A stretch of 64,000 nucleotides of DNA, taken from NCBI RefSeq assembly GCF_900142985.1, contig NZ_LT670849.1, positions 7,022,501-7,086,500 of the forward strand. The letters run 5' to 3'. This document shows positions 1-7,756 of this stretch, in pieces; the first letter of the stretch is position 1; each line of letters begins with the position of its first letter. Below the pieces are notes generated by a model. That model was not told the origin of the DNA and did not search any database. It was given only the letters and a program-made list of their open reading frames with translations. Made by a program: the position numbers and the translations under genes. This DNA is from Bradyrhizobium erythrophlei. Its GTDB lineage: Bacteria > Pseudomonadota > Alphaproteobacteria > Rhizobiales > Xanthobacteraceae.

Positions 1-620
1 TCCAAGACAGCAACACGCGCCTCTAGTGTTTCGAATTTTGATCGCTCGGCAATCAGATCGGCTGGTTCACCACCGTTAACGAATGCGCCCTCCCTCGCAT
101 TGATCGCGGCGCGGCCCGTCGCCATAGCCATCGATCTGGCCGAGAGCGCAACGTGGTTGGGAGGGGCTTTCAGTGGAAGAGGTGTAGAGCCGGCCACTGC
201 TGCCGTGAATTCGAGGGGGGCGCCAAAGTCGGCAACCACTTTTGTCGTCGGAACCACTCCGGGGTTAAACGGCGGCGGTTGTCGCAGCGGTTGCGGTACA
301 TCCCACCATTGCGAAAGGTACGTTGCGGGATCAACTGTGCGCAGCGGGAGCGGCGTGCTTGAGACTTGGGTCACAGCACCATCGGTCATAGACCGAAGCG
401 ACGGATTTCCATTGAGAATGGTATGAGAGCTGACCACCGGCGGTAGCTCATCCGACTTGGTGGTGCCGGCTGCCTCATCGAGCTGAAATTGCTCCGGCGG
501 AGACGTTGGAGGCTGAACGATTGGACGTGAATCCAACACACCAACGCTCGGTCCCGCTGGGGCGAGCGGAGTTGGGATTATTGGCGGATTAGGCGAACTC
601 GGATCATCGATAGAAGACAT
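1..620 (-). CDS. Proline-rich hypothetical protein, cut by the left edge
   Basis: An open frame runs without a stop from an ATG at 618-620 off the left edge, giving 206 codons in the window. A GAGGGA ribosome site lies about 7 nt before the ATG. The first 60 residues are rich in Pro and Ser (for example PNPPIIPTPLAP), and the frame later becomes Ala-rich with an EARVAVL-type stretch that may begin a coiled coil. No signal peptide, transmembrane segment or known domain is visible. The C-terminus is missing, so the fold and function cannot be judged. The unbroken frame and good ribosome site support a real gene. Confidence 0.6.
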   Translation of the reverse strand, partial: MSSIDDPSSPNPPIIPTPLAPAGPSVGVLDSRPIVQPPTSPPEQFQLDEAAGTTKSDELPPVVSSHTILNGNPSLRSMTDGAVTQVSSTPLPLRTVDPATYLSQWWDVPQPLRQPPPFNPGVVPTTKVVADFGAPLEFTAAVAGSTPLPLKAPPNHVALSARSMAMATGRAAINAREGAFVNGGEPADLIAERSKFETLEARVAVL

Positions 621-854
621 CGCTCTGTCCCTCGCATGACAACACGCACTTGGGTGACTATGAGCGCGTTTTCCAGAGCCTCTCGCCAGGAACGCACAGG
701 TATTTATCTTATATCGGATTCGCTGAATGTTCTTATCGGTCGGTACAACCGTACACGCGGGTGATTTCGTGAACATGCGGTGGCGCGGTACTGCTTTCCG
801 CCCAACATCTAGGGCGATTGCACAACGCCGCGCGCCGCGCTCAAATGCCACCCC

Positions 855-1266
855 ATGGCCCGCAAATCTCACCACATGCCGCTATCCGGCGGCGACCGAA
901 AGGCGCTGACGAAAGAACTCGGCAAGAGCCGGGCCATGACGCGCATCTTTTGCCGAGCGGTCGGCGGAGAAGCGACGCGAGGGCGAGGCTCTGATTCGCG
1001 AGGCAGACAGCTTTGCCTGCCAGTCCTGGAATGAACGCATGTGGAGCGACGGCGGTCCTATCGATCCCAGCCAGACCGTCGATCAGGCCATTAACGGGTC
1101 CTACCCATGGCTTGAGATCGAATGCTCGCGATGCAAGGCCCGGCGGGATGTCGATCTAGCCGCCCTGCCCCACGTTTCGACTACGTTCGTTCATGACCTC
1201 GCGTCCCGGCTGGTTTGTCAGAAGTGCAGGAAGGCCGGCAAACGTCCGGCTGCGATTTTGCAGTGA
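855..1266 (+). pseudogene. Frameshifted small CxxC (zinc-ribbon-like) hypothetical gene
   Basis: Two adjacent frames join into one plausible protein if a single T is removed from the run of four T at 948-951. Frame one starts at ATG 855 (MARKSHHMPLSGG) and reads to TRIF. The other frame continues as AERSAEKRREGEALIREAD and ends at 1266. The joined product is about 136 residues. Its C-terminal half has two CxxC pairs (CSRC and CQKC) about 35 residues apart, as in a short zinc ribbon. The downstream part has an in-frame ATG at 1039, so a 75-residue product remains possible. This is either a true +1 frameshift or a sequencing error. The function is unknown. Confidence 0.5.
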
Positions 1267-1278
1267 GGCGCCCTTACT

Positions 1279-1506
1279 TCATCGGCTGGAGTGCATGGCT
1301 TGCTCAACTTCGTCGGCGAGCCGATTGAGATGCTCATGCAATCTGCCGAACATTTCACGTTTGGTCTCATCTGTAGCTTGGTCGCGGATTGACGCGGCCT
1401 CAATGGCATCCCTTCGAAGCTTTTCAATTGAGGCTTGACAGTCTTGCACCGCCGTCCACCTAGATTTTAGGCCACCCACCCAGGCGGCCTTACTGCGATT
1501 CCTCAA
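1279..1506 (-). CDS. Small helical hypothetical protein (TTG start)
   Basis: This 75-residue frame begins with TTG at 1504-1506; no in-frame ATG precedes it. The sequence is charged and looks helical (SIEKLRRDAIEAAS, EMFGRLHEHLNRLADEVEQAM), so a short coiled coil is likely. The start overlaps the end of the upstream gene by 17 nt, which suggests translational coupling. No domain is recognised. The residue composition resembles a real protein more than a shadow frame, but the weak start lowers certainty. Confidence 0.45.
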   Translation of the reverse strand: MRNRSKAAWVGGLKSRWTAVQDCQASIEKLRRDAIEAASIRDQATDETKREMFGRLHEHLNRLADEVEQAMHSSR

Positions 1507-1696
1507 CAGTATGAGTGCTTAGCCACGCCTTGTTTTTATAAAGCCTGCGCAGTGAATTGGCTGTTTGGCGGCGGTCATTCCGCTTTGGGCCACGCGGTAA
1601 TGACCGGGCGAACAGGAGCATCTGGCGGCGCAGGTCGATAAGCTCCTGAATGGTGTAAAGGCCCGATGAGGCGATCTTTCGGTTGGCTTGGGGCAT
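1490..1696 (-). CDS. Small basic hypothetical protein
   Basis: A 68-residue protein starts at ATG 1694-1696, preceded by a GGGGGGAG ribosome site. The frame stays open upstream to 1963, but that part is Arg/Ser-rich noise, so the internal ATG is preferred. The protein begins MPQANRKIASSGLYT, continues with a helix-like segment (IQELIDLRRQMLLFARSLPRG), and is strongly basic. No domain or metal motif is seen. It lies among other short genes of the accessory patch and overlaps the next small gene by 17 nt. Confidence 0.45.
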   Translation of the reverse strand: MPQANRKIASSGLYTIQELIDLRRQMLLFARSLPRGPKRNDRRQTANSLRRLYKNKAWLSTHTVEESQ

Positions 1697-1779
1697 GATG
1701 CTCCCCCCGAATTGAGATACAGCCATCATGCGCGTCGCATCACCGATGAGATGGTCAATTTTGCTCACTTCACAAAAAT

Positions 1780-2046
1780 TTAACAAATAGGACCGCTCAG
1801 GCCGCCTTGCTTTGTCAACTCGCGGACTTCGCTGGGTTTGAGATTTAGAATTGCCTCTTGTTCTGGCGTCAAGCTTTCGGCCGCGACTGTGGCCGTCCAG
1901 CCTACTGGTACAGCGCAGAGTACCAGAGTTACTGCTTGGTCTGGTTTGGCTGCGGCGACCCAAAGCTGCCTTTTCGGAAGGCCCCTTATGGAGCTATCCG
2001 TCGAGACTTCAACCAAAGTGGTTTGGTTTCCGTACGACTGGGCCAT
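1780..2046 (-). CDS. Small hypothetical protein
   Basis: This frame gives 88 residues from the ATG at 2044-2046, or 107 from an upstream ATG at 2103. A central hydrophobic stretch (AVTLVLCAVPVGWTATVA) is followed by a polar tail (SLTPEQEAILNLKPSEVRELTK). The hydrophobic stretch could be one membrane segment or a buried strand. No good ribosome site decides the start. The protein is unrecognised, and plus-strand frames across the same bases look like noise. The call is tentative. Confidence 0.35.
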   Translation of the reverse strand: MAQSYGNQTTLVEVSTDSSIRGLPKRQLWVAAAKPDQAVTLVLCAVPVGWTATVAAESLTPEQEAILNLKPSEVRELTKQGGLSGPIC

Positions 2047-2069
2047 CAGGCGCCTATAAGGAGCCGACG

Positions 2070-2291
2070 CTAAACCGGCGCTCGCAGACCGGAGGCCATC
2101 CATTTCGTTGACGCGGTCGCAGTTTCTAATTTGTAGACGTGATCACAGTTGATGCCCTGAAAGGTGCGTACCTCGAATCCGATCTGCGAAGGCTTGATTT
2201 GTGTGAGGACCAACCGTTCCAGGCATTTCGGACAGGGATGGGATTGAGTTGCTGTGCGGCTGTGGTCGAACAAGACTGCTAATGAGGGCAT
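2070..2291 (-). CDS. Small CxxC protein of a Bradyrhizobium-type family
   Basis: A 73-residue protein starts at ATG 2289-2291 behind an AAGGGA ribosome site. It reads MPSLAVLFDHSRT, then a CPKC pair, then a conserved-looking core (LTQIKPSQIGFEVRTFQGINCDH) with a third Cys. From memory, short proteins of this pattern (CPKC, then RTF and xCDH) are common in Bradyrhizobium genomes and have no known function. The usual second CxxC is replaced here by a lone Cys followed by DH, so metal binding may use His or Asp. A longer frame to 2336 exists but its start has no ribosome site. Confidence 0.6.
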   Translation of the reverse strand: MPSLAVLFDHSRTATQSHPCPKCLERLVLTQIKPSQIGFEVRTFQGINCDHVYKLETATASTKWMASGLRAPV

Positions 2292-2453
2292 GATGTAGTC
2301 CCTTACATCAGGCGGGAGCACAACACTCTCGGTCACCGATAGATGCCGTTACTGGGGCGGTGATCGAGACACCTTGCGGCAGAATGAACCTCCGCCACTG
2401 GTCAATATTGCTCACTTCATAAATAATTCACGAATGGGGCAACTGAGGCGGCA

Positions 2454-2636
2454 TTACCCCTTATCCTCGGACCAAGTTTGCTCCCCGCACCCGCACTTGA
2501 ACCTGCGAACGGTGCGGCCGTTTCGTGGATTGAGCATTTTCAGAATGAGCTTCGGCTTCTCGCCACAAAGGCTGCACCTTTGGACCGGGTTGGGATCAAA
2601 GCTGGAAAAGACTTCGTTTTTGAAGTCGTTATTCAT
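2454..2636 (-). CDS. Small zinc-ribbon-like hypothetical protein
   Basis: The preferred start at ATG 2634-2636 gives 60 residues; a longer frame to 2693 is open. Four cysteines lie in two pairs, CSLC and CGCG, separated by 28 residues that include a basic stretch (NPRNGRTVRRFKC). This spacing fits a minimal zinc ribbon. It is the third short Cys-pair protein within 2 kb, which suggests a local cluster of such genes. No function is assigned. Confidence 0.5.
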   Translation of the reverse strand: MNNDFKNEVFSSFDPNPVQRCSLCGEKPKLILKMLNPRNGRTVRRFKCGCGEQTWSEDKG

Positions 2637-2831
2637 CGGATCACTCGCCGTTGAGGGCGAGCTTCTAAGTTGCAAAGTGAACATTCGTTCCAAATTACCT
2701 TACCAGCCCTGCATTTGGGCATGGAACAACGGTCAGATGTTCCGCACCGTTTGCAGCGCCCCTTCTGCGGCTTGCACAAATGTTCTCCTTTTGTTCTAAT
2801 TGCTGATCACCTTGCCATTCAGGCCAGCACC

Positions 2832-3221
2832 ATGACCAACGACCACCCCGCATCCTGGCGAATGCCAACCCGTGAACAGATGGAGAAGCTGGCATCTCAG
2901 CGCCCTCTCACAACGCCAGAGCCGGCACCTGACGAGTCGCCGGCTGGTTGGTGGGATGCGGTCCTCTCCGACCCGCGCGCCGCTGGCAAGCCTTGGTTGC
3001 CAATCCAGCAGCGTCGGCTGTCCGAGATCGCCCGGCACCTGCTTCGCGTGGAGTGCCGGCGCTGCTTGCGCATCGTCGAAATTCAGAAGGTCGATGCTCT
3101 CCGGCTCTATGGCCCGCACGCTGTATGGAAAGACGTAGGCGTGCGCCTGTTGGACAATACTTGCCAGTACCGCACCGGGCGGCACGAGGAAGATGGTTGC
3201 TGGCCGGGTTGGGATAGCTGA
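2832..3221 (+). CDS. Hypothetical protein with CxxC pair
   Basis: This 129-residue protein starts at ATG 2832 (MTNDHPASWRMPTREQ). An open extension to 2670 looks non-coding. The middle reads SPAGWWDAVLSDPRAAGKPW and the C-terminal part carries ECRRCLRIVEIQKVDALRLYG, with a CxxC, a later Cys and a HEEDGCWPGW tail. The WD and CxxC pattern resembles short Bradyrhizobium proteins, but the name and function are unknown. It ends 6 nt before a tRNA-like fragment. Confidence 0.5.
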   Translation: MTNDHPASWRMPTREQMEKLASQRPLTTPEPAPDESPAGWWDAVLSDPRAAGKPWLPIQQRRLSEIARHLLRVECRRCLRIVEIQKVDALRLYGPHAVWKDVGVRLLDNTCQYRTGRHEEDGCWPGWDS

Positions 3222-3227
3222 GAGGCG

Positions 3228-3267
3228 TGGTTGGCAGTGACGGGTTCGAACCGCCGACATCCTGCGT
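3228..3267 (-). other. tRNA-like 3' fragment (possible attachment-site remnant)
   Basis: Read on the minus strand, this segment looks like the last 40 nt of a tRNA: a five-base arm, a TTCGAAC loop, a near-complementary arm with one A-C mismatch, a seven-base acceptor half (ACTGCCA), a discriminator A and an encoded CCA at 3228-3230. The anticodon arm and the 5' half do not form. A 3' tRNA piece next to an accessory patch is what integration into a tRNA gene leaves behind. The parent tRNA is not in this window. Confidence 0.4.
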
Positions 3268-3270
3268 TTA

Positions 3271-3335
3271 CGTTAGTCACTCTATCGAGAAGCCCTAGAA
3301 ACACGTAATAGGCTTTAAGCGCCGTTAGTCACTCT
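3271..3335. repeat. 13-bp direct repeat beside the tRNA-like fragment
   Basis: The sequence CGTTAGTCACTCT occurs at 3271-3283 and again at 3323-3335, in the same orientation, 52 bp apart. It adjoins the tRNA-like fragment and lies between the accessory patch and the Liv operon. It could be part of an old integration junction or a local duplication. Confidence 0.45.
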
Positions 3336-3386
3336 AACTGATTGACCTTCTTGGGTTGTAGCTCTCCTGCTGGGATCGCCATGCCG

Positions 3387-4622
3387 TCAGGCCGCTCCCC
3401 CGACAGTTCCCAGGATCACGTCTTTTCCGTCACGAATGACCTGGTGCAGAAACGGGCGGCCAATCAGTTCACCGCGTTCATCGAATTTGATGTCCTGGCC
3501 GGCGCCGGTGAAATCGACCGCCTCACCCTTACGCACGAGGGCAAGCGCCTCGACGCCGGTCGCCACCTTCGTGCCGGGTCCGTTGGTGATTTGGATGACC
3601 TGCTTGGCGAAGTCGACCGGATTCGCCGACTTGGCCTTCTCGATCGAAGCGGCAAGAACGTTGATGGCATCGAACTGAAGCGCGGCGAATGGAAACACCG
3701 TGCCTTCGGGCGCGCCCATCGCCTTGACGAACGCCTTGTACTCCGGCCGATCCAGCGGACTGATCGGTTGGACATGTTCAATTCCCTCGGCGACTTCCTT
3801 GCCGACATTCTTGATGAAGGGGCTGCTGCCATCGATACCCGCCGCGGCCGCGATCGTCAGCGAGACCACCTTGCCCTTGTAGCCGCCGCGATAGATCTCC
3901 TTGGCAATCGATGTGAACTGATTGACGTAGCCGGGCACGAAGACGGCCTCGGGCCCGGCGGCATAGACCTTTTCGATTTCCGCTCGGTAAGATGGCTGAT
4001 CGGGCTTGAACTCAACGTTTGAAATGACCTTCGCACCACCCTTCTCGATGGTCTCGACGAAAGACGGGATCATGGCGGCGACAAACGGGTTTTGTAGCTG
4101 AAGCAGGCCTATTTTCTTGTATCGACCTTTCAGGATGGCGAGCGCGGCCGGTTCACCCCAACTCGACGCACGCGCCTGAAAACGCCAGACGAGGCCTTTG
4201 GTGTCGCCTTCCGTCACTTCGTCGGCAGACCCGAGCGCTGTCAGCACGACGTTCTTTTCCAGCGTCAGCGGGCGAACGGCCAGAATCGGTGCCGAGCCCC
4301 AAACCGCCGTGATGGCCACGACCTTGTCGATATCGAGCAGCTTCCGCGCGGCCTTGACCGCGGCGGTCGCATTGGTCTCGTCGTCCTCGACGAACAGCTC
4401 GATCTTGCGGCCGCCCAGCACGCCTCCAGCAGCGTTGATCTGGTCTGCCGCAAGCTTTGAAGCCTTGACGATGTCGGCGCCATAGGGGCCACCGCCGCCG
4501 GTGAGCGGCGCCAGCACACCGATGCGGACCGGTTCGCTCGTCTGTGCAAACGCAAGGCGGCTTGCGAACGGTAGACCACTGATACCTGCCAGCAGCGAAC
4601 GGCGCGAAATAACGGAAATCAT
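3387..4622 (-). CDS. Branched-chain amino acid-type ABC substrate-binding protein
   Basis: This 411-residue protein is a periplasmic binding protein of the Leu/Ile/Val family (Peripla_BP_6). It has a signal sequence with an SRRSLLAG start and an AFA cleavage region near residue 26, then the typical IGVLAPLTGGGGPYG opening and a VELFVEDDETN-like segment. It delivers its ligand to the LivHMGF complex encoded just upstream in the same operon; it is the last gene, 17 nt after the CMD-like gene. The ligand cannot be read from sequence, and this family also binds amides, ureas and aromatic acids. Confidence 0.88.
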   Translation of the reverse strand: MISVISRRSLLAGISGLPFASRLAFAQTSEPVRIGVLAPLTGGGGPYGADIVKASKLAADQINAAGGVLGGRKIELFVEDDETNATAAVKAARKLLDIDKVVAITAVWGSAPILAVRPLTLEKNVVLTALGSADEVTEGDTKGLVWRFQARASSWGEPAALAILKGRYKKIGLLQLQNPFVAAMIPSFVETIEKGGAKVISNVEFKPDQPSYRAEIEKVYAAGPEAVFVPGYVNQFTSIAKEIYRGGYKGKVVSLTIAAAAGIDGSSPFIKNVGKEVAEGIEHVQPISPLDRPEYKAFVKAMGAPEGTVFPFAALQFDAINVLAASIEKAKSANPVDFAKQVIQITNGPGTKVATGVEALALVRKGEAVDFTGAGQDIKFDERGELIGRPFLHQVIRDGKDVILGTVGGAA

Positions 4623-4639
4623 CGTCTGTCCTCTTTGTA

Positions 4640-5191
4640 CTATTCGGCCGCGTCGCGAACGACCACGCCCTGCTCGATGTCAAACTGCAATATGTCGTTG
4701 AAGCGATTGAACGCGCCGCAAAGCGCAGTTCGCCAGGTCAGTTCCACGATTTGCGCTTCCGAAAAATGCTCGCGCAGCCGCACGAAGATCTCGTCGCGGG
4801 TCCTGTTCCAGTTATTGGTGACGGCGATGGCGTATTCGACGACGAGTTTGTCGTCGTCGGTCAGTTCGGGATGGTCCTTGTAGTCGAGGAGCCGTTCCGC
4901 GCCCTCTTCGGAAACGCCCTGTATCGCGAGCTTTGGCGCGTGGTGCGAAACGCAATAGGTGCATTTGTTCAGAAGCGACACCGTGACCAGCGCCAGCTCC
5001 AGATAGCGCTTCGACAAAACAGCTTCATCTGAAAGATCGACCAGCATCGACCAGATGTGCTTGAAGATCGGCGGCCGATGCGCCATGACGCCCGCCTGAT
5101 TTTCGAACGCGCCATAGGTCGTCATCTTGTCCCATAGCGGCTGAAGTTCTGCAGGCAAGTCCTCTCTGGTTTTGACACTGACGCGGGACAC
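4640..5191 (-). CDS. Carboxymuconolactone decarboxylase / AhpD-like protein
   Basis: This 183-residue protein has the helical CMD/AhpD fold signature. The CxxC pair (C77, C80) sits in NKCTYCVSHHAP with His just after it, as in AhpD-type peroxidase partners. It could reduce peroxides through a thiol cycle or act on a small carbon substrate. It sits inside the Liv operon, 15 nt after livM and 17 nt before the binding-protein gene, so it is probably made with the importer and may help use or detoxify the imported compound. The exact substrate is unknown. Confidence 0.8.
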   Translation of the reverse strand: MSRVSVKTREDLPAELQPLWDKMTTYGAFENQAGVMAHRPPIFKHIWSMLVDLSDEAVLSKRYLELALVTVSLLNKCTYCVSHHAPKLAIQGVSEEGAERLLDYKDHPELTDDDKLVVEYAIAVTNNWNRTRDEIFVRLREHFSEAQIVELTWRTALCGAFNRFNDILQFDIEQGVVVRDAAE

Positions 5192-5206
5192 GAGTTTCTC
5201 CTTGAA

Positions 5207-6127
5207 TTACGAATTCACATCGGGACGCGGCGATTGACCGATCGAGAGCCGGTATTCCGATGCGATGCCTTGGGGACGGAAAATCAATATTGCAACGAGG
5301 CCTGCCCCGATCAAGGCAAGACGTAGAGACGCCGACTGCTGCGCCGAAAGGACCGGCACGAAATCCTTCAGGAATCTCGTCCCCTCCAGGAGGACCATCA
5401 CTGTGCAAGCGCCGAGCAGAAGGCCGCGATTGGAACCCCTTCCACCGACAATCACCGCCATGAACGCGTAGACGGTCACGAAGCCGGCAAACTCGGTCGG
5501 ATCGATGTAGGTGAAGTAATATGCATGAAGTGCGCCCGCGAGGCCGATGACGGCTCCGCCGATCGCAAACGCCTGCACCCGTAGCGCGAGCACATTCTTT
5601 CCAAGCGTCGCGGCAACAACATCATCCTCCCGGACGGCGCGAAGCGCCCGGCCGAACGGTGAACGGATGATCCGGTCCAGCAGAAGATAGCTAACTGTTA
5701 CGAGCGCCAGACACAGCAGCAGGAAAAACAACTCGTAGCGTTCACCGCCGACGAGGCCGATCAAAGGTCGCGGAATATCACGAATGCCATTGGTGCCTCC
5801 CGTCAGCCACGTTTCATTCGTGAGCACGAGCCGAACGAGCTCGGCAAAAGCCAGCGTGGTGATCGCAAGATAATCCTCGCGCAGCTTGAGCGTCGCCAGC
5901 GATACCAGCGCCGAAAGCGCCGCCGTCACCGCGATGGCCGCGACCGTCGCCGTCAGCCCGTCGACGCCCCCCTTCGACAAGATGGCGGCGGTATAGGCGC
6001 CGACCCCATAGAAGCCGGCGAGCCCAAAATTAAGCATTCCCGCCTGGCCCCACTGCATATTGAGCGCGAAGCCAAGCAGCACGGCGAGAGACACGAAGGT
6101 CAGGATCGCGATGAAATAGCCGATCAT
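5207..6127 (-). CDS. livM: LivM-type ABC permease
   Basis: This 306-residue polytopic membrane protein has the LivM pattern: about eight hydrophobic segments, NMQWGQAGMLNFG near the start, and the EAA-like cytoplasmic loop (SPFGRALRAVREDD) that docks the ATPases. It pairs with LivH to form the channel. Its ATG overlaps the livH stop by 4 nt, which points to translational coupling. Its length is normal for the family. The transported compound is set by the binding protein and is not known. Confidence 0.88.
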   Translation of the reverse strand: MIGYFIAILTFVSLAVLLGFALNMQWGQAGMLNFGLAGFYGVGAYTAAILSKGGVDGLTATVAAIAVTAALSALVSLATLKLREDYLAITTLAFAELVRLVLTNETWLTGGTNGIRDIPRPLIGLVGGERYELFFLLLCLALVTVSYLLLDRIIRSPFGRALRAVREDDVVAATLGKNVLALRVQAFAIGGAVIGLAGALHAYYFTYIDPTEFAGFVTVYAFMAVIVGGRGSNRGLLLGACTVMVLLEGTRFLKDFVPVLSAQQSASLRLALIGAGLVAILIFRPQGIASEYRLSIGQSPRPDVNS

Positions 6128-6984
6128 CGGCGGATCCTCGCGACGCCAAAGAGCCCTTGCGGACGCAGCAGGAGCACCAGCACGAGCACCACGAAGCTGA
6201 CGCCCTGGCGATAGGTCGTGGATATGGCCAGAGCCGAGGTTTCCTCCACCAGGCCAATGATCAGCGCGCCAGCGACCGCGCCAAATGGGTTCCCGATGCC
6301 GCCGATCACGGCGGCTGCAAAAACCGACACGAGATAGTTCATGCCAATCGTTGGATCGACGACCCCATCCAGCGCAATCATGACCCCGGCGAGCGCCGTC
6401 AGCACGCCCGAGATCGCCCAGGTCCAGTCAACGGTGCGATTGCGGCGGATGCCTCGCACCTCCGCCAAGTCGGGATCATCGGAAATGGCCCGCATCGCGC
6501 GGCCGAGCCGCGTGGCTCTCAGGATGAAAGCGACGACCGCCATCGCCGAGAGTGCTACGATGGCAATTGTCAGCTGTTCATGGTTCAGCCGCAGACCGTT
6601 CCACAGCAGGGGGCGCGCCACTGGAACGTCCAACGTTCGGACGTCCGCGCCATAGAAGAAGCGAAGGACGTTCTCCAGCACGAAGGCGACGCCCATCGAC
6701 GCCACCAGCAGCGTGACGTGGTCGGCATTTCGAACCCGCCGATACACGCCGTGCTGGATGACGATGGCCAAGAGCGCCAGAACGATCGCGGCTACCGGCG
6801 CCGCGATCGCGATGGGCGCGCCGAAGGAAGCGTTCGCGATATAAGCGAGATAGGCCCCGGTCGTGATCATCGCGCCGATCGAGAAGTTGGCGAAGTTCAG
6901 GATCCCGTAGGTCAGCGACAGGGCGATCGCCGGAAGCGCGATCAAAAGCCCCGAGACGAGCCCGTTAAGCAGCGCTTGCATCAT
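6124..6984 (-). CDS. livH: LivH-type ABC permease
   Basis: This 286-residue membrane protein is the LivH partner of the first Liv system. The start (ALLNGLVSGLLIALPAIALSLTYGILNFANFSIG) is characteristic of LivH, and the cytoplasmic loop TRLGRAMRAISDD is the ATPase-contact site. Its start lies 20 nt inside the end of livF, and its stop overlaps livM. The order G-F-H-M is typical of dense alphaproteobacterial Liv operons. Confidence 0.88.
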   Translation of the reverse strand: MMQALLNGLVSGLLIALPAIALSLTYGILNFANFSIGAMITTGAYLAYIANASFGAPIAIAAPVAAIVLALLAIVIQHGVYRRVRNADHVTLLVASMGVAFVLENVLRFFYGADVRTLDVPVARPLLWNGLRLNHEQLTIAIVALSAMAVVAFILRATRLGRAMRAISDDPDLAEVRGIRRNRTVDWTWAISGVLTALAGVMIALDGVVDPTIGMNYLVSVFAAAVIGGIGNPFGAVAGALIIGLVEETSALAISTTYRQGVSFVVLVLVLLLRPQGLFGVARIRR

Positions 6985-7756
6985 CTGTCATCCTGCGATG
7001 ATCCGCCTTCGTCGACGCGGCCTTGGCGCCGCCCAGAAACAGCTCCCTGACAAGCGGGTCGGACAGGAACGCGTCGGAAACCCATCTGCCCTTGATCTCG
7101 CCGGCAACCAGCAAGATGGCATCGTGGGTAATCCGCATGGCCTCGATCAGATTCTGCTCGATCATCGCGACGGTCACGCCGGACCGGTTCACCGCGGCCA
7201 CAGCGTCCAGCATGGTCGTGACATAGCGGGGTGAAAGCCCTGCCGACGGCTCATCCAGCAAGAGCGTCGTTGGCCCGGGAGCCAGGGCACACCCCATCGC
7301 GAGCATCTGGCGCTGGCCGCCGCTTAGCGTACCGGCGACGTGTTTTAATCGTCCGGACAAATCAGGAAAAAGATCGATGATCCGGTCACGCGCGGCAGTG
7401 TATTCGCTCGTGGACGCCTTCCGACGAATGAATTCGAATCCAATGCGCAAGTTTTCGTCGACCGTCAGATTTCGGAAAACATTGCGTTCCTGCGGAACGT
7501 AGCCGAGCCCGGCCAACGCCCGCTGCGGCGGCGGCAACCGTGTCACGTCGCGGCCATCGATCAATATCTGGCCCACGCGCGGACGCAGCAGGCCTGCGAG
7601 CGTCTTCATCAATGTCGACTTGCCGGCGCCGTTGGGACCCGCAATAGTCGTAATGCGGCCTCTGGCTGCGGCAAGCGTCACGGACCTGATAATATCGGAC
7701 GCGTTGTAGCCGGCCGATACGGCGCGCAGTTCGAGCGGATCAGGCAACGCCGTCAT
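6965..7756 (-). CDS. livF: LivF-type ABC ATPase
   Basis: This 263-residue nucleotide-binding subunit has Walker A GPNGAGKST at residues 40-48, the signature LSGGQRQ at 144-150, and Walker B LLLDEP at 165-170. The sequence GYVPQERNVFRNLTV is typical of LivF. The C-terminus extends about 25 residues past the usual end (GGAKAASTKADHRR) because the frame runs into livH. It couples ATP hydrolysis to import together with LivG. Its ATG overlaps the livG stop by 4 nt. Confidence 0.9.
   Translation of the reverse strand: MTALPDPLELRAVSAGYNASDIIRSVTLAAARGRITTIAGPNGAGKSTLMKTLAGLLRPRVGQILIDGRDVTRLPPPQRALAGLGYVPQERNVFRNLTVDENLRIGFEFIRRKASTSEYTAARDRIIDLFPDLSGRLKHVAGTLSGGQRQMLAMGCALAPGPTTLLLDEPSAGLSPRYVTTMLDAVAAVNRSGVTVAMIEQNLIEAMRITHDAILLVAGEIKGRWVSDAFLSDPLVRELFLGGAKAASTKADHRRMTDDASAA

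Noticed and set aside
3228..3267. Full tRNA gene at the border of the accessory patch
   Set aside because: Only the T arm, acceptor half and CCA can be formed. No anticodon arm or 5' half pairs with it, so only a fragment is reported.
6157..7050. Long plus-strand frame opposite livH/livF
   Set aside because: Its composition is Arg/His/Asp-rich noise. The minus-strand frames encode clear LivH and LivF proteins.
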